Positions 37,643 to 46,263 of a stretch of 64,000 nt of DNA are shown piece by piece. This DNA is from Polyangiaceae bacterium (GTDB lineage: Bacteria; Myxococcota_A; Polyangia; Polyangiales; Polyangiaceae). The stretch lies in NCBI GenBank assembly GCA_947475525.1, contig CANJMI010000003.1, positions 124,001-188,000 on the forward strand. Reading direction: 5' to 3'. The position numbers and the translations under genes are program-made. Position 1 is the first letter of the stretch. Each line of letters opens with the position of its first letter. Under the pieces are notes generated by a model that was given only the letters and a program-made list of their open reading frames with translations, did not search any database and had not been told where the DNA came from.

Positions 37643-38587
37643 ATGGAACTCGTCAACGATGACCGCTTGCGTTGGCTGCTCCGTGCGGCCGCGTTTCTCC
37701 ACGAGGCGGGCGCCGAGCCAGTCTCGGGCCTCGTGCTGCCGAATGGCGTGTGTTTTCCCGATGCTTTCGACGCCTCGCATGCTGCCGTGCAACGGTTGAT
37801 GGAACGGGTACTTCAGCACGCGGGTCTCGCCGACGTTGCCGTCGACGTGCAAGTCGTGACGCCCGACGGTCAACGAGCGGGCGGGTGCGAGAGCGGCGGC
37901 TGCTCGGCTCCGGTGCTGAAGGCACTTTCGCGCAGGCGGGTTGTGCCACTCGGCGATCGTCCAGGGTATGCGGTCGCGGTTTCTTCCGGTGAGCTCGGCC
38001 ACAGCACCGGCCTGACGACCGGCCTTGTCCGCGCGGCGAGCATGATTTTCCTTAGCGAGGCAGAGCTCCATGACGAAATCGGCTCCGGCGATCGTGAAGG
38101 CTTCGTGGACGTTGCGGGCGCCTTGCTAGGTTTCGGTGTGCTGCTCGCGAACGGTTCGCACATTGCGCACAAGGGGTGTAGCGGCGTGACCGTGCAGCAG
38201 GCGACGGCACTCTCGGTCGAAGAGTTGGTCGTGGTGCTGGCGGTGACTTGCAAGATTCACGGGTGGTCGCCCAAGGCCGCGAAGGCCGAGCTCGACGTCG
38301 CGCCGCGACGTTCGTTCGACGAGGCGGCGGACTGGGTCGACGCGAACGCGGCAATCGTCGATTGGGTCAAACGTGATCGACGCGCGCTCGATGCCGATAA
38401 GTTCCGGTTTGCGGCATCGGGCGGGTTTCTCTCACGCCTGTTTGGCGGGCCATCGAAGGTGTCCGCAGTTCCGACCGAGGAGGAGCTCGTGCGCGCCGCG
38501 TCGAGCGTCGAGGTCCCACGTGAGCGTTCGGAGAAGGCCCGGCGCATGGCGGCCCTACGGGACTTGGTCGACGAGACGCTCGACTGA
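37643..38587 (+). CDS. Unknown protein downstream of the FHA-GGDEF gene
   Basis: The 314-residue soluble protein is of a family I do not recognise. The first 120 residues include GVCFPDAFDASHAAVQRLME and a Cys pair in CESGGCSAP. The middle has ELGHSTGLTTGLVRAASM and GFGVLLANGSHIAHKGCSG. The C-terminal third is more charged and helical, with LSRLFGG. No signal peptide or membrane segment is seen. It starts 6 bases after the diguanylate cyclase and is very likely in the same transcript, so it may be an effector or regulator linked to that signalling protein. This is inference from position only. Confidence 0.72.
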   Translation: MELVNDDRLRWLLRAAAFLHEAGAEPVSGLVLPNGVCFPDAFDASHAAVQRLMERVLQHAGLADVAVDVQVVTPDGQRAGGCESGGCSAPVLKALSRRRVVPLGDRPGYAVAVSSGELGHSTGLTTGLVRAASMIFLSEAELHDEIGSGDREGFVDVAGALLGFGVLLANGSHIAHKGCSGVTVQQATALSVEELVVVLAVTCKIHGWSPKAAKAELDVAPRRSFDEAADWVDANAAIVDWVKRDRRALDADKFRFAASGGFLSRLFGGPSKVSAVPTEEELVRAASSVEVPRERSEKARRMAALRDLVDETLD

Positions 38588-38606
38588 AGGTAAGTCTCCT
38601 CGCCTG

Positions 38607-39290
38607 ATGACCCAGCCCTCGGCAGAAGCAATGGAGCGCGTGGCGCAGGAAGCGCTCGCGATGGTCGAAGACGGAATGCATCTCGGGCTCGGCACGGGTC
38701 GAGCCGCCGAAGCGTTCATCCGTGCACTTGGCCTGCGCGTCGCGGCGGGCTTTCGCGTTCGATGCGTCACCACCTCGAATCGCTCCGAATTGCTCGCGGC
38801 CTCGCTCGGCATTCCGCTGACGACGATCGATGAACTCCCCGAGCTCGACCTCGCGGTTGATGGTGCCGATGAGTTCACCGGCGAGCTTGACCTCACCAAA
38901 GGTCTTGGCGGAGCGCTTCTACGCGAGCGGGTCGTGGCTGCGGCTGCGCGGCGCTTCGTCGTTCTTGTGACGCCGGAAAAGCGCGTCGAACGCCTCGGCA
39001 CGCGGGCGCCGATCCCGGTCGAGGTTGTTCCATTTGCGGCGAGCACCGCCGAGCGGGCGATGCGGAAACTCAGGGCTCTGCCAGTGCTGCGTCGCACGAC
39101 CGACGGGGCCGTCGTCTACACCGACAACGGGAACGTGGTGATCGACGCGCGCTTCTCGCCACTCGAGCAGCCGCGGACGACGCACGCCGCGCTCCGAGAG
39201 ATCCCGGGCGTCGTCGATACGGGACTGTTCCTCGGCATGGCGCACGTCGTGCTGGTTGGTGGCGAACCCACCGAGCGTCTCGAACGTTGA
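38607..39290 (+). CDS. rpiA: Ribose-5-phosphate isomerase A
   Basis: RpiA interconverts ribose-5-phosphate and ribulose-5-phosphate in the pentose phosphate pathway. The 227-residue protein has the family motifs LGLGTGRAAEAFI, CVTTSNRSELLA, VDGADEFTGELDLTKGLGGALLRE (catalytic Asp and Glu), PVEVVPFA and YTDNGNVVIDARF. In many homologues the phosphate loop reads KGGG; here it is KGLG. The ATG at 38607 is 19 bases after the preceding stop; longer readings are shadows. Confidence 0.93.
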   Translation: MTQPSAEAMERVAQEALAMVEDGMHLGLGTGRAAEAFIRALGLRVAAGFRVRCVTTSNRSELLAASLGIPLTTIDELPELDLAVDGADEFTGELDLTKGLGGALLRERVVAAAARRFVVLVTPEKRVERLGTRAPIPVEVVPFAASTAERAMRKLRALPVLRRTTDGAVVYTDNGNVVIDARFSPLEQPRTTHAALREIPGVVDTGLFLGMAHVVLVGGEPTERLER

Positions 39291-39359
39291 TGACAGTCGC
39301 GTCGTGACAGCTTCGGGCCTTCGCGCTACGAACGATCCCGGGGGGAACGGAGTCGTTCC

Positions 39360-40751
39360 ATGACTGTTGTTGATAAGGCCCTTGCGTTCGCCGCCGAGCA
39401 CATGCCCGAGACCATCGGAGCGCTGAAGGAATTCGCGAGAATTCCGGGCGTTTCTGCAGATCCAGCGCCTAACGCGGAGCTCGCGCGGAGCGCCGAATTC
39501 GCCGCAGATTGGATGAGGCGCGTGGGGCTCGAGGCCGTCGAAATCATCGAGCTGCCCTCCGTGCATCCTTACGTTTACGGCGAGTGGCTTCACGCTCCCG
39601 GGGCGCCGACGATTCTACTCTACGCGCACCACGACGTGCAGCCGCCCGGGCGCCCGGCGTTTTGGAAGTCGCCCCCCTTCGAGCCTGAGGAGCGGGCAGG
39701 GCGCCTCTATGGCCGCGGCGTCGTCGACGACAAGGCCGGCGCGGCGATCCACTTCGCGGCGATCGAGGCCTACCTCGCGAGTGGAGGCCTGCCGCTCAAT
39801 GTGAAGGTGATCATCGATGGCGAGGAGGAGATCGGCTCGGAAAACTTAGGGACGTTCCTCGACCGCTACCGCGAGCGGCTCTCGGCTGACGTCATCGTTC
39901 TCACCGATACGGCGAACCTCTCGGCGGGGTTGCCATCGATTACCTACGGACTCCGCGGCATCGTCGTCGTGATGCTCGAGGTTCAATCGATCGATCATCC
40001 GCTGCATTCGGGGATGTGGGGTGGACCCATCCCCGATCCCGTGATGGCGATGTGCAAGATGCTTGCGACGCTGACCGACGAGAATGGAAACGTCACGATC
40101 GACGGCGTCGGTGACGAGATCGCCGCGCTCGATCCGGTGGTTCGAGAGCGCCTCGCGTCGCTGCCTTACGACGACGCTACGTTCCGGGCTGAAGCGGGCG
40201 TGCTCGATGGCGTCGAGCTCTGCAAAGGCAATGGCGGCAGCACCTACGAGCTGATGTGGCACCGCCCGAGCATCGCCATCAGCGCCCTCGAAGCCGCGCC
40301 GATCAAGGGTGCGTCGAATCAAATTGTGGATTCAGCGCGCGCCCGTATCGGGGTTCGGACCGTGCCGAACATGGAAGGTCGCAAGGTGGCCGAGGCGCTC
40401 TGTGCACATCTTCAGAAGCGCGCTCCCTGGGGCGTGCGGGTGACGACCACGATCGATGGCGCCGGCAACTGGTGGATGACGGATCCGAAAGGGCCGGCGT
40501 TCGAGGCGGCCGAGCGCGCTCTCGCCAAGGGCTTCGGACGCGACCCGGTCTACATCGGTTGCGGCGGCTCGATTCCGTTCGTCGAGCCGTTCGCGCGCGT
40601 GCTCGGTGGCGTGCCCGCGCTTTTGGTCGGTCTCGAGGATCCGCTCTGCAACGCGCACTCGGAGAATGAATCGCTGCTCCTCGCGGACTTCGACAAAGCG
40701 ATCGTCAGCGCGATTCACCTCTACGCGGAGTTGAGCACCCTTCCACGCTGA
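39360..40751 (+). CDS. M20 family dipeptidase
   Basis: The 463-residue zinc peptidase cleaves dipeptides or short peptides. The metal-binding set is visible: LLYAHHDVQP (first His and Asp), GRGVVDDKAG (bridging Asp), DGEEEIGSENL (Glu base and ligand), a later Asp in VLTDT and a C-terminal His in CNAHSENE. The dimerisation domain lies between, with HPLHSGMWGGP. The length fits the CNDP/PepV-like subgroup. There is no signal peptide, so it acts in the cytoplasm. The ATG follows a 69-base gap after rpiA. Confidence 0.92.
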   Translation: MTVVDKALAFAAEHMPETIGALKEFARIPGVSADPAPNAELARSAEFAADWMRRVGLEAVEIIELPSVHPYVYGEWLHAPGAPTILLYAHHDVQPPGRPAFWKSPPFEPEERAGRLYGRGVVDDKAGAAIHFAAIEAYLASGGLPLNVKVIIDGEEEIGSENLGTFLDRYRERLSADVIVLTDTANLSAGLPSITYGLRGIVVVMLEVQSIDHPLHSGMWGGPIPDPVMAMCKMLATLTDENGNVTIDGVGDEIAALDPVVRERLASLPYDDATFRAEAGVLDGVELCKGNGGSTYELMWHRPSIAISALEAAPIKGASNQIVDSARARIGVRTVPNMEGRKVAEALCAHLQKRAPWGVRVTTTIDGAGNWWMTDPKGPAFEAAERALAKGFGRDPVYIGCGGSIPFVEPFARVLGGVPALLVGLEDPLCNAHSENESLLLADFDKAIVSAIHLYAELSTLPR

Positions 40752-40775
40752 GGAGGGCGCCTCGTTGGCGACGGA

Positions 40776-40796
40776 CGGCGGGCCCCGGTCCCGCCG
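40776..40796. terminator. Candidate terminator hairpin between convergent genes
   Basis: CGGCGGG and CCCGCCG form a perfect 7-pair stem around CCCCGGT in the 81-base gap between the dipeptidase and the convergent TPR gene. There is no T-run on either strand. Confidence 0.35.
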
Positions 40797-40832
40797 CGGT
40801 TGGTCAGCCGAAGAGCCAAAAGCAACGCGGCG

Positions 40833-41729
40833 TCAGAACGCGAGTTGGGTCGACGCGCCGTAGTATCCCCAACCGACCTGCGGCACGACGTGCCATCCGC
40901 CCGTCGTCTCGGGGCTCGTCGGGCTCGCTGCCTTGTCCGGCTGTGTGAGAAAGTGCCACAGGAGGCCTCCGCCAGCCGTGGCGAGACCCACACCGAGCAA
41001 GGCGCCGCCGGAGCGCTGCAGCGTCAATCCGGTGTTGCCATCTTGCTGGGCCGCCTGCAGCTCCGCCACGGGCGTACTCGGCGGAGCGGCTCCGCAGTTG
41101 CGGCTCGGGCACAACGCTTCGGCGCTCGAGATCTTGGAGCCGCCAACGCCGAGAAGTACCGCGCCAGTCAAAGCGAGTGCGCCGCCCGTGCCCGTCACCA
41201 CCCACGGCCAGATACCAGGTCCGTCGGTTGAAGGTAGAGCCGTGCCCCCGCCGTCGCTGCCATCCTTGCCGCTTCCGCTTCCGCTTCCGCCGTCGCCATT
41301 GCCGTTTGCACGGGCAGCTTCGGCGGCGGCCTCCGCGTCGCGCTTGTTCTTGACGAGCATCGCGCTCAGGTTTTTGACCTTCTCGACGGTGTCGGGGTCC
41401 GCGGCTGCGCCCTTGCGATCGATGTAGGTTTTGTAGGCGACGATCGCCTTTTCGGTGTCGCCGAGTCGCTCGTACGCGTTGCCGATGTTGATGAAAACCT
41501 CGGGCTTGGTGCAGTCAAACGTGGCCGCATCGAGCCAGGATTGAATCGCGCGATCGTAGAGCGCTTTCGCGAGGTACTGCTTGGCTGCCTGGTGGAGTCC
41601 GCGGGCAGCGTCGAGGTCGGCCTGCGCGGGCGTCTTCGTGCAGGGCTGGTAAGGCGACGTTTGTGCTGCCGCCACACTGGGGGCGGAAGCGAGCAATAAA
41701 GTTAGCGCAAGCGGACGAAGCACGGACAT
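40833..41729 (-). CDS. Secreted TPR protein with membrane segment
   Basis: The 298-residue protein has a signal peptide with cleavage near VAAAQ (residues 1-23), then TPR-like helices (about 45-115, with AAKQYLAKALYDRAIQSWLDAA and FINIGNAYERLGDTEKAIVAYK). A Gly/Ser-rich linker follows, then a hydrophobic segment (about 170-192) and a C-terminal beta-like tail (VVPQVGWGYYGAST). The plan is common in myxobacterial envelope proteins of unknown function. The ATG at 41729 is chosen because the longer reading to 41813 puts a charged region before the signal. It is divergent from the NtrC-type gene. Confidence 0.72.
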   Translation of the reverse strand: MSVLRPLALTLLLASAPSVAAAQTSPYQPCTKTPAQADLDAARGLHQAAKQYLAKALYDRAIQSWLDAATFDCTKPEVFINIGNAYERLGDTEKAIVAYKTYIDRKGAAADPDTVEKVKNLSAMLVKNKRDAEAAAEAARANGNGDGGSGSGSGKDGSDGGGTALPSTDGPGIWPWVVTGTGGALALTGAVLLGVGGSKISSAEALCPSRNCGAAPPSTPVAELQAAQQDGNTGLTLQRSGGALLGVGLATAGGGLLWHFLTQPDKAASPTSPETTGGWHVVPQVGWGYYGASTQLAF

Positions 41730-41737
41730 CAGGGTAT

Positions 41738-41752
41738 GTGCCGAGCGGGCAC
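41738..41752. promoter_or_regulatory. Inverted repeat between TPR gene and NtrC-type gene
   Basis: GTGCC-GAGCG-GGCAC is a perfect 5-base palindrome in the 65-base divergent region. TATAGT (41779-41784) could be the -10 of the regulator gene, 10 bases before its ATG. The palindrome would lie near position -45 of that promoter, a place suited to an operator. Confidence 0.3.
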
Positions 41753-41794
41753 GATACGCAATAAAAATGCGAGGGTGGTATAGTGTCGGCGCCA

Positions 41795-43201
41795 ATGCTC
41801 GGAGGGAAGCCACAGATCCTGGTCGTCGATGATGAGGCGAACCTGCGCCGCGTTCTTTCGGCGCAGCTTTCGCGCGACGGCTACGAGGTCCACACCGCAG
41901 AAGACGGCGAGCGTGCGGCGGCTTTCATCCGCGAGCATCACGTGGACCTCGTCATCAGTGATCTACGGATGCCGAAGATGGGCGGGCTCGAGCTCCTGCG
42001 TTGGGCGCAGCTGGAGGAGCCTAAGCTTCCGGTGATGATCTTGACCGCCTACGCCACCGTCGACACGGCGGTCGAGGCATTGAAGATCGGGGCGGTCGAC
42101 TACATATCGAAGCCCTTCGACCAGGATGAGGTGCGTCGCCTCGTGCGAAAGGCGCTCCAGGTTGGGCAGCTCGCGCACCGCGACGCTTCGCACCCCGGCG
42201 CACGCGGGTTGCCCGACGGGACTCGCTTCGGGATGCTCGGTTCGAGCAAGGCCATCTGTGACCTTTACGTCTTGCTCGACCGCGTTGCGGCGACGCCGAC
42301 GACCGTGCTCGTCACGGGTGAAAGCGGCACCGGAAAAGAGCTCGTCGCCCGCGCACTTCATGAGCACTCGAGCCGCTCCACGCGCCCTTTCATCAAGGTC
42401 AACGCGGCCGCCATTCCTCAAACGCTGATCGAATCCGAGCTTTTTGGTTACGAGCGGGGGGCCTTCACCGGTGCGGTGGGAAGCAAGCCGGGACGCTTCG
42501 AACTCGCGCAGGGCGGCACGCTCTTTCTCGATGAAATAGGCGAGATCCCCCTCGAGATGCAGGTGAAGCTTTTGCGCGTGCTGCAAGAGGGCGAGCTTGA
42601 ACGCGTCGGTGGCGTGAAGACGATTCGCGTCGATGTGCGTCTGATCGCCGCCACGAATCGCGATCTGCGGCGCGAGACGGCGGCGGGGCGTTTTCGAGAG
42701 GACCTTTATTACCGCCTCAACGTCGTGCCGATCGAATTGCCACCGCTACGAGATCGTTCGGGGGACGTCCCCGTGCTCGCTCGTTTCTTCCTCGACAAGT
42801 TCAACGCGCGGCTCGGAAAGCACATCGAAGGGATCGACGAGGATGCCCTCGCGGGTCTCGCTCGCTACCGCTGGCCCGGCAACATTCGCGAGCTTGAGAA
42901 CTTCATCGAGCGCGCCGTGCTTTTCGCGGATGGGGCCCGTATTACGCTGCGCGATCTGCCCACCGAGGTAACCGGTGCGACGCCGTTGCCGCCGGCCCCG
43001 AGCGCCGATTCGGGCAATTTTGGCGAGGGCCTGAAGGAACAAGTACGTGCGGCGATGTCACGCATCGAGCGGGACTTCATCTTACGGGCGCTCGAGCAGA
43101 CCACCGGCAACGTCACTCACGCGGCTCGCCTCCTCAAGATTTCGCGCAAGGGGCTCCAGCTCAAGATGAAGGAACTCGACTTGCGGGAACGTAACGACTG
43201 A
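41795..43201 (+). CDS. Sigma54-dependent response regulator, NtrC type
   Basis: The 468-residue activator has a receiver domain (about 8-120) with the acidic pair in VVDDE, phospho-Asp in VISDLRMP and Lys in YISKPF. The AAA+ domain (about 140-375) has Walker A GESGTGKE, the sigma54-contacting loop GAFTGA, Walker [10 protein letters not shown] and [14 protein letters not shown] Fis-type HTH ([21 protein letters not shown]) ends it. All key residues are intact, so it should be phosphorylated by an unseen kinase and drive sigma54 promoters. The ATG at 41795 is preferred to a GTG at 41783 that lies within TATAGT. It shares one base with the next gene. Confidence 0.93.
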   Translation: MLGGKPQILVVDDEANLRRVLSAQLSRDGYEVHTAEDGERAAAFIREHHVDLVISDLRMPKMGGLELLRWAQLEEPKLPVMILTAYATVDTAVEALKIGAVDYISKPFDQDEVRRLVRKALQVGQLAHRDASHPGARGLPDGTRFGMLGSSKAICDLYVLLDRVAATPTTVLVTGESGTGKELVARALHEHSSRSTRPFIKVNAAAIPQTLIESELFGYERGAFTGAVGSKPGRFELAQGGTLFLDEIGEIPLEMQVKLLRVLQEGELERVGGVKTIRVDVRLIAATNRDLRRETAAGRFREDLYYRLNVVPIELPPLRDRSGDVPVLARFFLDKFNARLGKHIEGIDEDALAGLARYRWPGNIRELENFIERAVLFADGARITLRDLPTEVTGATPLPPAPSADSGNFGEGLKEQVRAAMSRIERDFILRALEQTTGNVTHAARLLKISRKGLQLKMKELDLRERND

Positions 43202-44394
43202 TGCGGGGTCGATGGTCTCGCGCCGTTGCCTCCTCGGTCGCACTCGTCGTGTCCTTTGTCGCGGTCGCCTGCAAATCGCCTGAGAAAAACGACTCTCCTG
43301 ATGACGCGCCTCCGCCGTGGGCATCGGCTCCTGCGGGGGCTCCTGAGCGCCCAGGCATGGTGTGGGTGCCCGCTGGTGCATTGCTCGCGGGGACGCCACC
43401 CGGGCGGCTGCCGCGCATTGCCGATCAGGAGTTGCCCGGCGATAAGATGGAACTTCGCGGCTTCTTCATCGACCGTTTCAACTACCCGGGAGAACCTGGC
43501 GCGATCCCCGAGACTGGGCTCACTCAGGCGGCGGCGCGGGCTGCGTGCGACAAACAGGGCAAGCGCCTCTGCACCGAGCTCGAATGGGAGCGGGCCTGCA
43601 AAGGGCCAGACAACCTCACTTACGAGTACGGGGACACGTTCGACGGTGCGACCTGCGGCATGGACTCGGCCGATGCGTTGGCTCCCAACGGGCTCAACAC
43701 GCGCTGCGAGAGCAAGTGGGGCGTGCGCGATCTTCACGGCAGCGCGTGGACGTGGACGTCGAGCGCGTGGGGCCGCGGCACGGACGGCACGAAGGTCTCG
43801 GTTCGCGGTGGCTTTGGAAAAAATGGCGCTCTCGTCGGGCGCTGCGCACATGCCCGCGCGCTGAGTCCGACCGAACGTGACGCGGCGGTGGGCGTTCGCT
43901 GTTGTGCCGGTGAGGTCAACTCGGCCGAAGTGGCGCTCGAGGTGACGCGCAAAACCGAACTCACGTGGAAAGCGGCCTCGGCCGCCGTGGCATTGCAACT
44001 CGAAGCGCTGGCGCCAGATGGACTCAGCAATCAGTCAAAATCCAGCAAATTGCCACCATTTCACGTCGAGCGGACGTGGGTTTGGCGCCCGATCGGCAAC
44101 GAGGAGCTGACCATTGGCGGAGGCTGCGCGAAGCGTGCGAGCGCCGACGTTTGCGGCATTCTCGTCGTTCGGATGAGCGACACCGGGCCGCAGCGACTGG
44201 CGTGGGTTTCGAGTGACGAATGGATAGCCACGGTGGCCCGTCACGAGTCTTCGCGCGGCGTCTACGTCTACGGCGGCGATCAGCTCGGCGCTTACCGAAA
44301 AGCGGTGATGTTCGATTGGGGGACGATCACCGAAGGGCGCAAAGAACGGAAAAAAAACGGAGGTTGGGTGCGCCCGCCCGACAGCCTCCGTTGA
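43201..44394 (+). CDS. FGE-sulfatase-like domain lipoprotein
   Basis: The 397-residue lipoprotein has a signal ending VAVAC (lipobox Cys near residue 24). A formylglycine-enzyme-like domain (about 50-235) follows, with MVWVPAG, FFIDRF, GKRLCTELEWERACKG, DLHGSAWTWTSSAW, VRGGFGKNG and GVRCCAGE. In myxobacteria many such domains are non-enzymatic and sit on surface or signalling proteins. The C-terminal 150 residues match nothing I know. The ATG overlaps the stop of the NtrC-type gene (TGATG), so it is probably co-transcribed and may be a cell-surface partner of that pathway. Confidence 0.8.
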   Translation: MRGRWSRAVASSVALVVSFVAVACKSPEKNDSPDDAPPPWASAPAGAPERPGMVWVPAGALLAGTPPGRLPRIADQELPGDKMELRGFFIDRFNYPGEPGAIPETGLTQAAARAACDKQGKRLCTELEWERACKGPDNLTYEYGDTFDGATCGMDSADALAPNGLNTRCESKWGVRDLHGSAWTWTSSAWGRGTDGTKVSVRGGFGKNGALVGRCAHARALSPTERDAAVGVRCCAGEVNSAEVALEVTRKTELTWKAASAAVALQLEALAPDGLSNQSKSSKLPPFHVERTWVWRPIGNEELTIGGGCAKRASADVCGILVVRMSDTGPQRLAWVSSDEWIATVARHESSRGVYVYGGDQLGAYRKAVMFDWGTITEGRKERKKNGGWVRPPDSLR

Positions 44395-44444
44395 CGGCCT
44401 AGCCTCCGTTGACGGCCTAGCCTCCGTTGACGGCCTAGCCTCCG
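44385..44444. repeat. Tandem repeat, 18-base unit, three full copies
   Basis: The unit CCTCCGTTGACGGCCTAG occurs at 44385-44402, 44403-44420 and 44421-44438, with CCTCCG following. The copies are identical. The array covers the last 10 bases of the FGE-like lipoprotein gene and the stop of the small lipoprotein on the other strand; every copy carries CTA, an in-frame TAG for that gene. Confidence 0.9.
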
Positions 44445-44662
44445 GTGCCGCCGTTGCCCGAGGCTGTAGCGCCCGCGCCTCCGATGCCGCCGTTCCCTCC
44501 GCCGCCGCTCGTCACGGTGACCTCGGCGGTGCTCATTGAGCTGCTCGGAGCGGCCCCCTGTTCGAAGCGCTCCTTGTCCTCCAAGGTGCCTGGGCAGCCT
44601 GCCGCGGTCAGCAGAGCGGCCGTCGCGGCGACGATGGTCGTAAGGGTCGATCCGGGGCGCAT
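44435..44662 (-). CDS. Small Gly-rich lipoprotein
   Basis: The 75-residue protein has a signal peptide with lipobox LTAAGC (Cys about residue 22), an acidic patch LEDKERFEQG, then a Gly/Ala/Thr-rich tail (VTSGGGGNGG and GNGGTGG). The ATG at 44662 is chosen because GGAGAG lies 4 bases upstream; longer readings overlap the preceding gene. It starts 22 bases after the outer-membrane-type gene on the same strand. The TAG stop lies inside the third copy of the 18-base repeat. I do not recognise a function; it looks like a small outer-membrane lipoprotein. Confidence 0.6.
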   Translation of the reverse strand: MRPGSTLTTIVAATAALLTAAGCPGTLEDKERFEQGAAPSSSMSTAEVTVTSGGGGNGGIGGAGATASGNGGTGG

Positions 44663-44684
44663 GGTGCTCTCCATTGGGTGGCGT

Positions 44685-46154
44685 TCAGTAACGGTAGCCG
44701 CCGAGAAGTCGGAGCTCGAGGGTTTCATCGAGTGCACCGCCGGCAACGAACGCGTCACCGACCTCGGGTGCGAATGAAGAGAAAAACCGCGTGTAGTCGA
44801 AGCCAGCTCGCACTTCGATACCCGAGCCGAGTGCGACGGAGGCGTCGATCCCGAGCGCGATACCTTTTACGGAGGCGCCTCGGAACCGGGCGTACACCGT
44901 GTCGTCGATGGGTTCGGGTGCGATCGCACCACCGAGCTGTGGCCCCGGGATGCGATCGGCAGGGGCGCTGCCTCCGAGGGGTGCGAGGTACGAGAAGCGG
45001 GGGATGACGGCAAACATGCCGAACGGCAACCAAGCGTCTGCGCCAACGCGGACGTACTTGTAACGAACGGTCGGCACCTCCAGCTTGATAAGCTCGGCCG
45101 CGGCGTTTGCTGGCAGGAATACGAAGTTGTGGAAGCCATACGCGGCAGACAGGCCGAGCACGATGGGCTGTGCATCCTCGCCGAAGCGCAATCGGTAGCG
45201 CAGGCCGAGGTCGAGGCGGTTCCATGTGCCATCGAATTCGGCGGACTCGCTGCCGTCCGGGTTCTGACTCGTCTTCGATTTGAGGGCGAAGTGGTGCGTG
45301 TAATCGAAGGTCACGCCGATATCACGGACGCCGGTAATTCCGCTTGTCGCGCCGGGATAGATCTCACCTGCGAGGTTCAGCGCGGGCGGACCGAACACGG
45401 CGTAAGGGCGCGTGTTGTTTGCAGAGATCGGGTCCGAGTATTTGAACCAGCGCCCGCCGTCTTGGAATCCAAGGCGCCCAGCCGCAAGCTCGTAACCCGC
45501 GATCCCTGAGCGGAAAGGCGAGTCCGTTTTTTCCTTTTCCGGTTTTTCGGCCTCGCCTTCGCCTTCGCCAGCGTTGCCCCCTGCGTCCGCATCGATCACC
45601 TTTGGTGGCGGAGGGGCAAGCGGCTTTAGCGACTCTTCGAGGGCGTTCTTGATGGCCTTGCGCTGAGCGGCGTCGCTGTTGCCGAGGTTTACGTTCTCGT
45701 CGACCTCCGCGACCTCGGCATCCTTTACGTAGAACACGACGTAGAGGTCGTGGCTCTTTCCGACGAACGTCTCGCGGGCGAGAACGAGGGCATCGGCGCC
45801 GACCTTTGCCATCGCCTTGTTGAGGTTGCGTTGGATCGACTTGCGGGTAAATTTGTTCTGAATCGCCGCACCGAGAGCGGTCGGGAGCCCGCCCTGCCGT
45901 AAGGCCTTGTCGAATTCGGTTGGGTCGAGGATCTCGATGCCGTCAGGTCCCGCCGCTGTGATCTGATCGGCGATCGCGGCTGCGTTTTTACCTTCGACGT
46001 GAACGACGAGCTTTTTCGCTGGCGCCCCTTCGGTTGTGGAGGCGCCGTCGCTCGCGAGAGCGCGTCCTTCGACGACGCAGACGAGCGAGCCCGCCACGCA
46101 TCCGATGCTGACCATTCCCCTGGAGAGCGACGCCCAACGCCCAAGCCGATTCAC
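44685..46154 (-). CDS. Outer-membrane beta-barrel-like protein with N-terminal soluble domain
   Basis: The 489-residue protein has a signal peptide ending near GRALA (about residue 34). A 130-residue soluble domain (KLVVHVEGKNAAAIADQI ... LPTALGAAIQNK) follows, then an acidic linker with GEGEGEAEKPEKEK. The C-terminal region has alternating hydrophobic strands (FDYTHHFALKS, WNRLDLGLRYRLRFG, RAGFDYTRFFSSF) and ends LRLLGGYRY, as in outer-membrane barrels that finish with an aromatic residue. The GTG at 46154 has GGAGTAGGG 8 bases upstream. The function is unknown. It is probably co-transcribed with the small lipoprotein. Confidence 0.68.
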   Translation of the reverse strand: MNRLGRWASLSRGMVSIGCVAGSLVCVVEGRALASDGASTTEGAPAKKLVVHVEGKNAAAIADQITAAGPDGIEILDPTEFDKALRQGGLPTALGAAIQNKFTRKSIQRNLNKAMAKVGADALVLARETFVGKSHDLYVVFYVKDAEVAEVDENVNLGNSDAAQRKAIKNALEESLKPLAPPPPKVIDADAGGNAGEGEGEAEKPEKEKTDSPFRSGIAGYELAAGRLGFQDGGRWFKYSDPISANNTRPYAVFGPPALNLAGEIYPGATSGITGVRDIGVTFDYTHHFALKSKTSQNPDGSESAEFDGTWNRLDLGLRYRLRFGEDAQPIVLGLSAAYGFHNFVFLPANAAAELIKLEVPTVRYKYVRVGADAWLPFGMFAVIPRFSYLAPLGGSAPADRIPGPQLGGAIAPEPIDDTVYARFRGASVKGIALGIDASVALGSGIEVRAGFDYTRFFSSFAPEVGDAFVAGGALDETLELRLLGGYRY

Positions 46155-46263
46155 AGCTCGGACCCTACTCCAAACGTTAGCGAGCGTGCATCGAATCCGA
46201 GGTGCACGCTCATCGTGCCGCACCATTGGCATGGGGCGTGGCGCCACGCGAAACGCTGCTAGG

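Noticed and set aside
44385-44444. Short CRISPR array
   Set aside because: Units are directly adjacent with no spacers; it is a tandem repeat in coding sequence.
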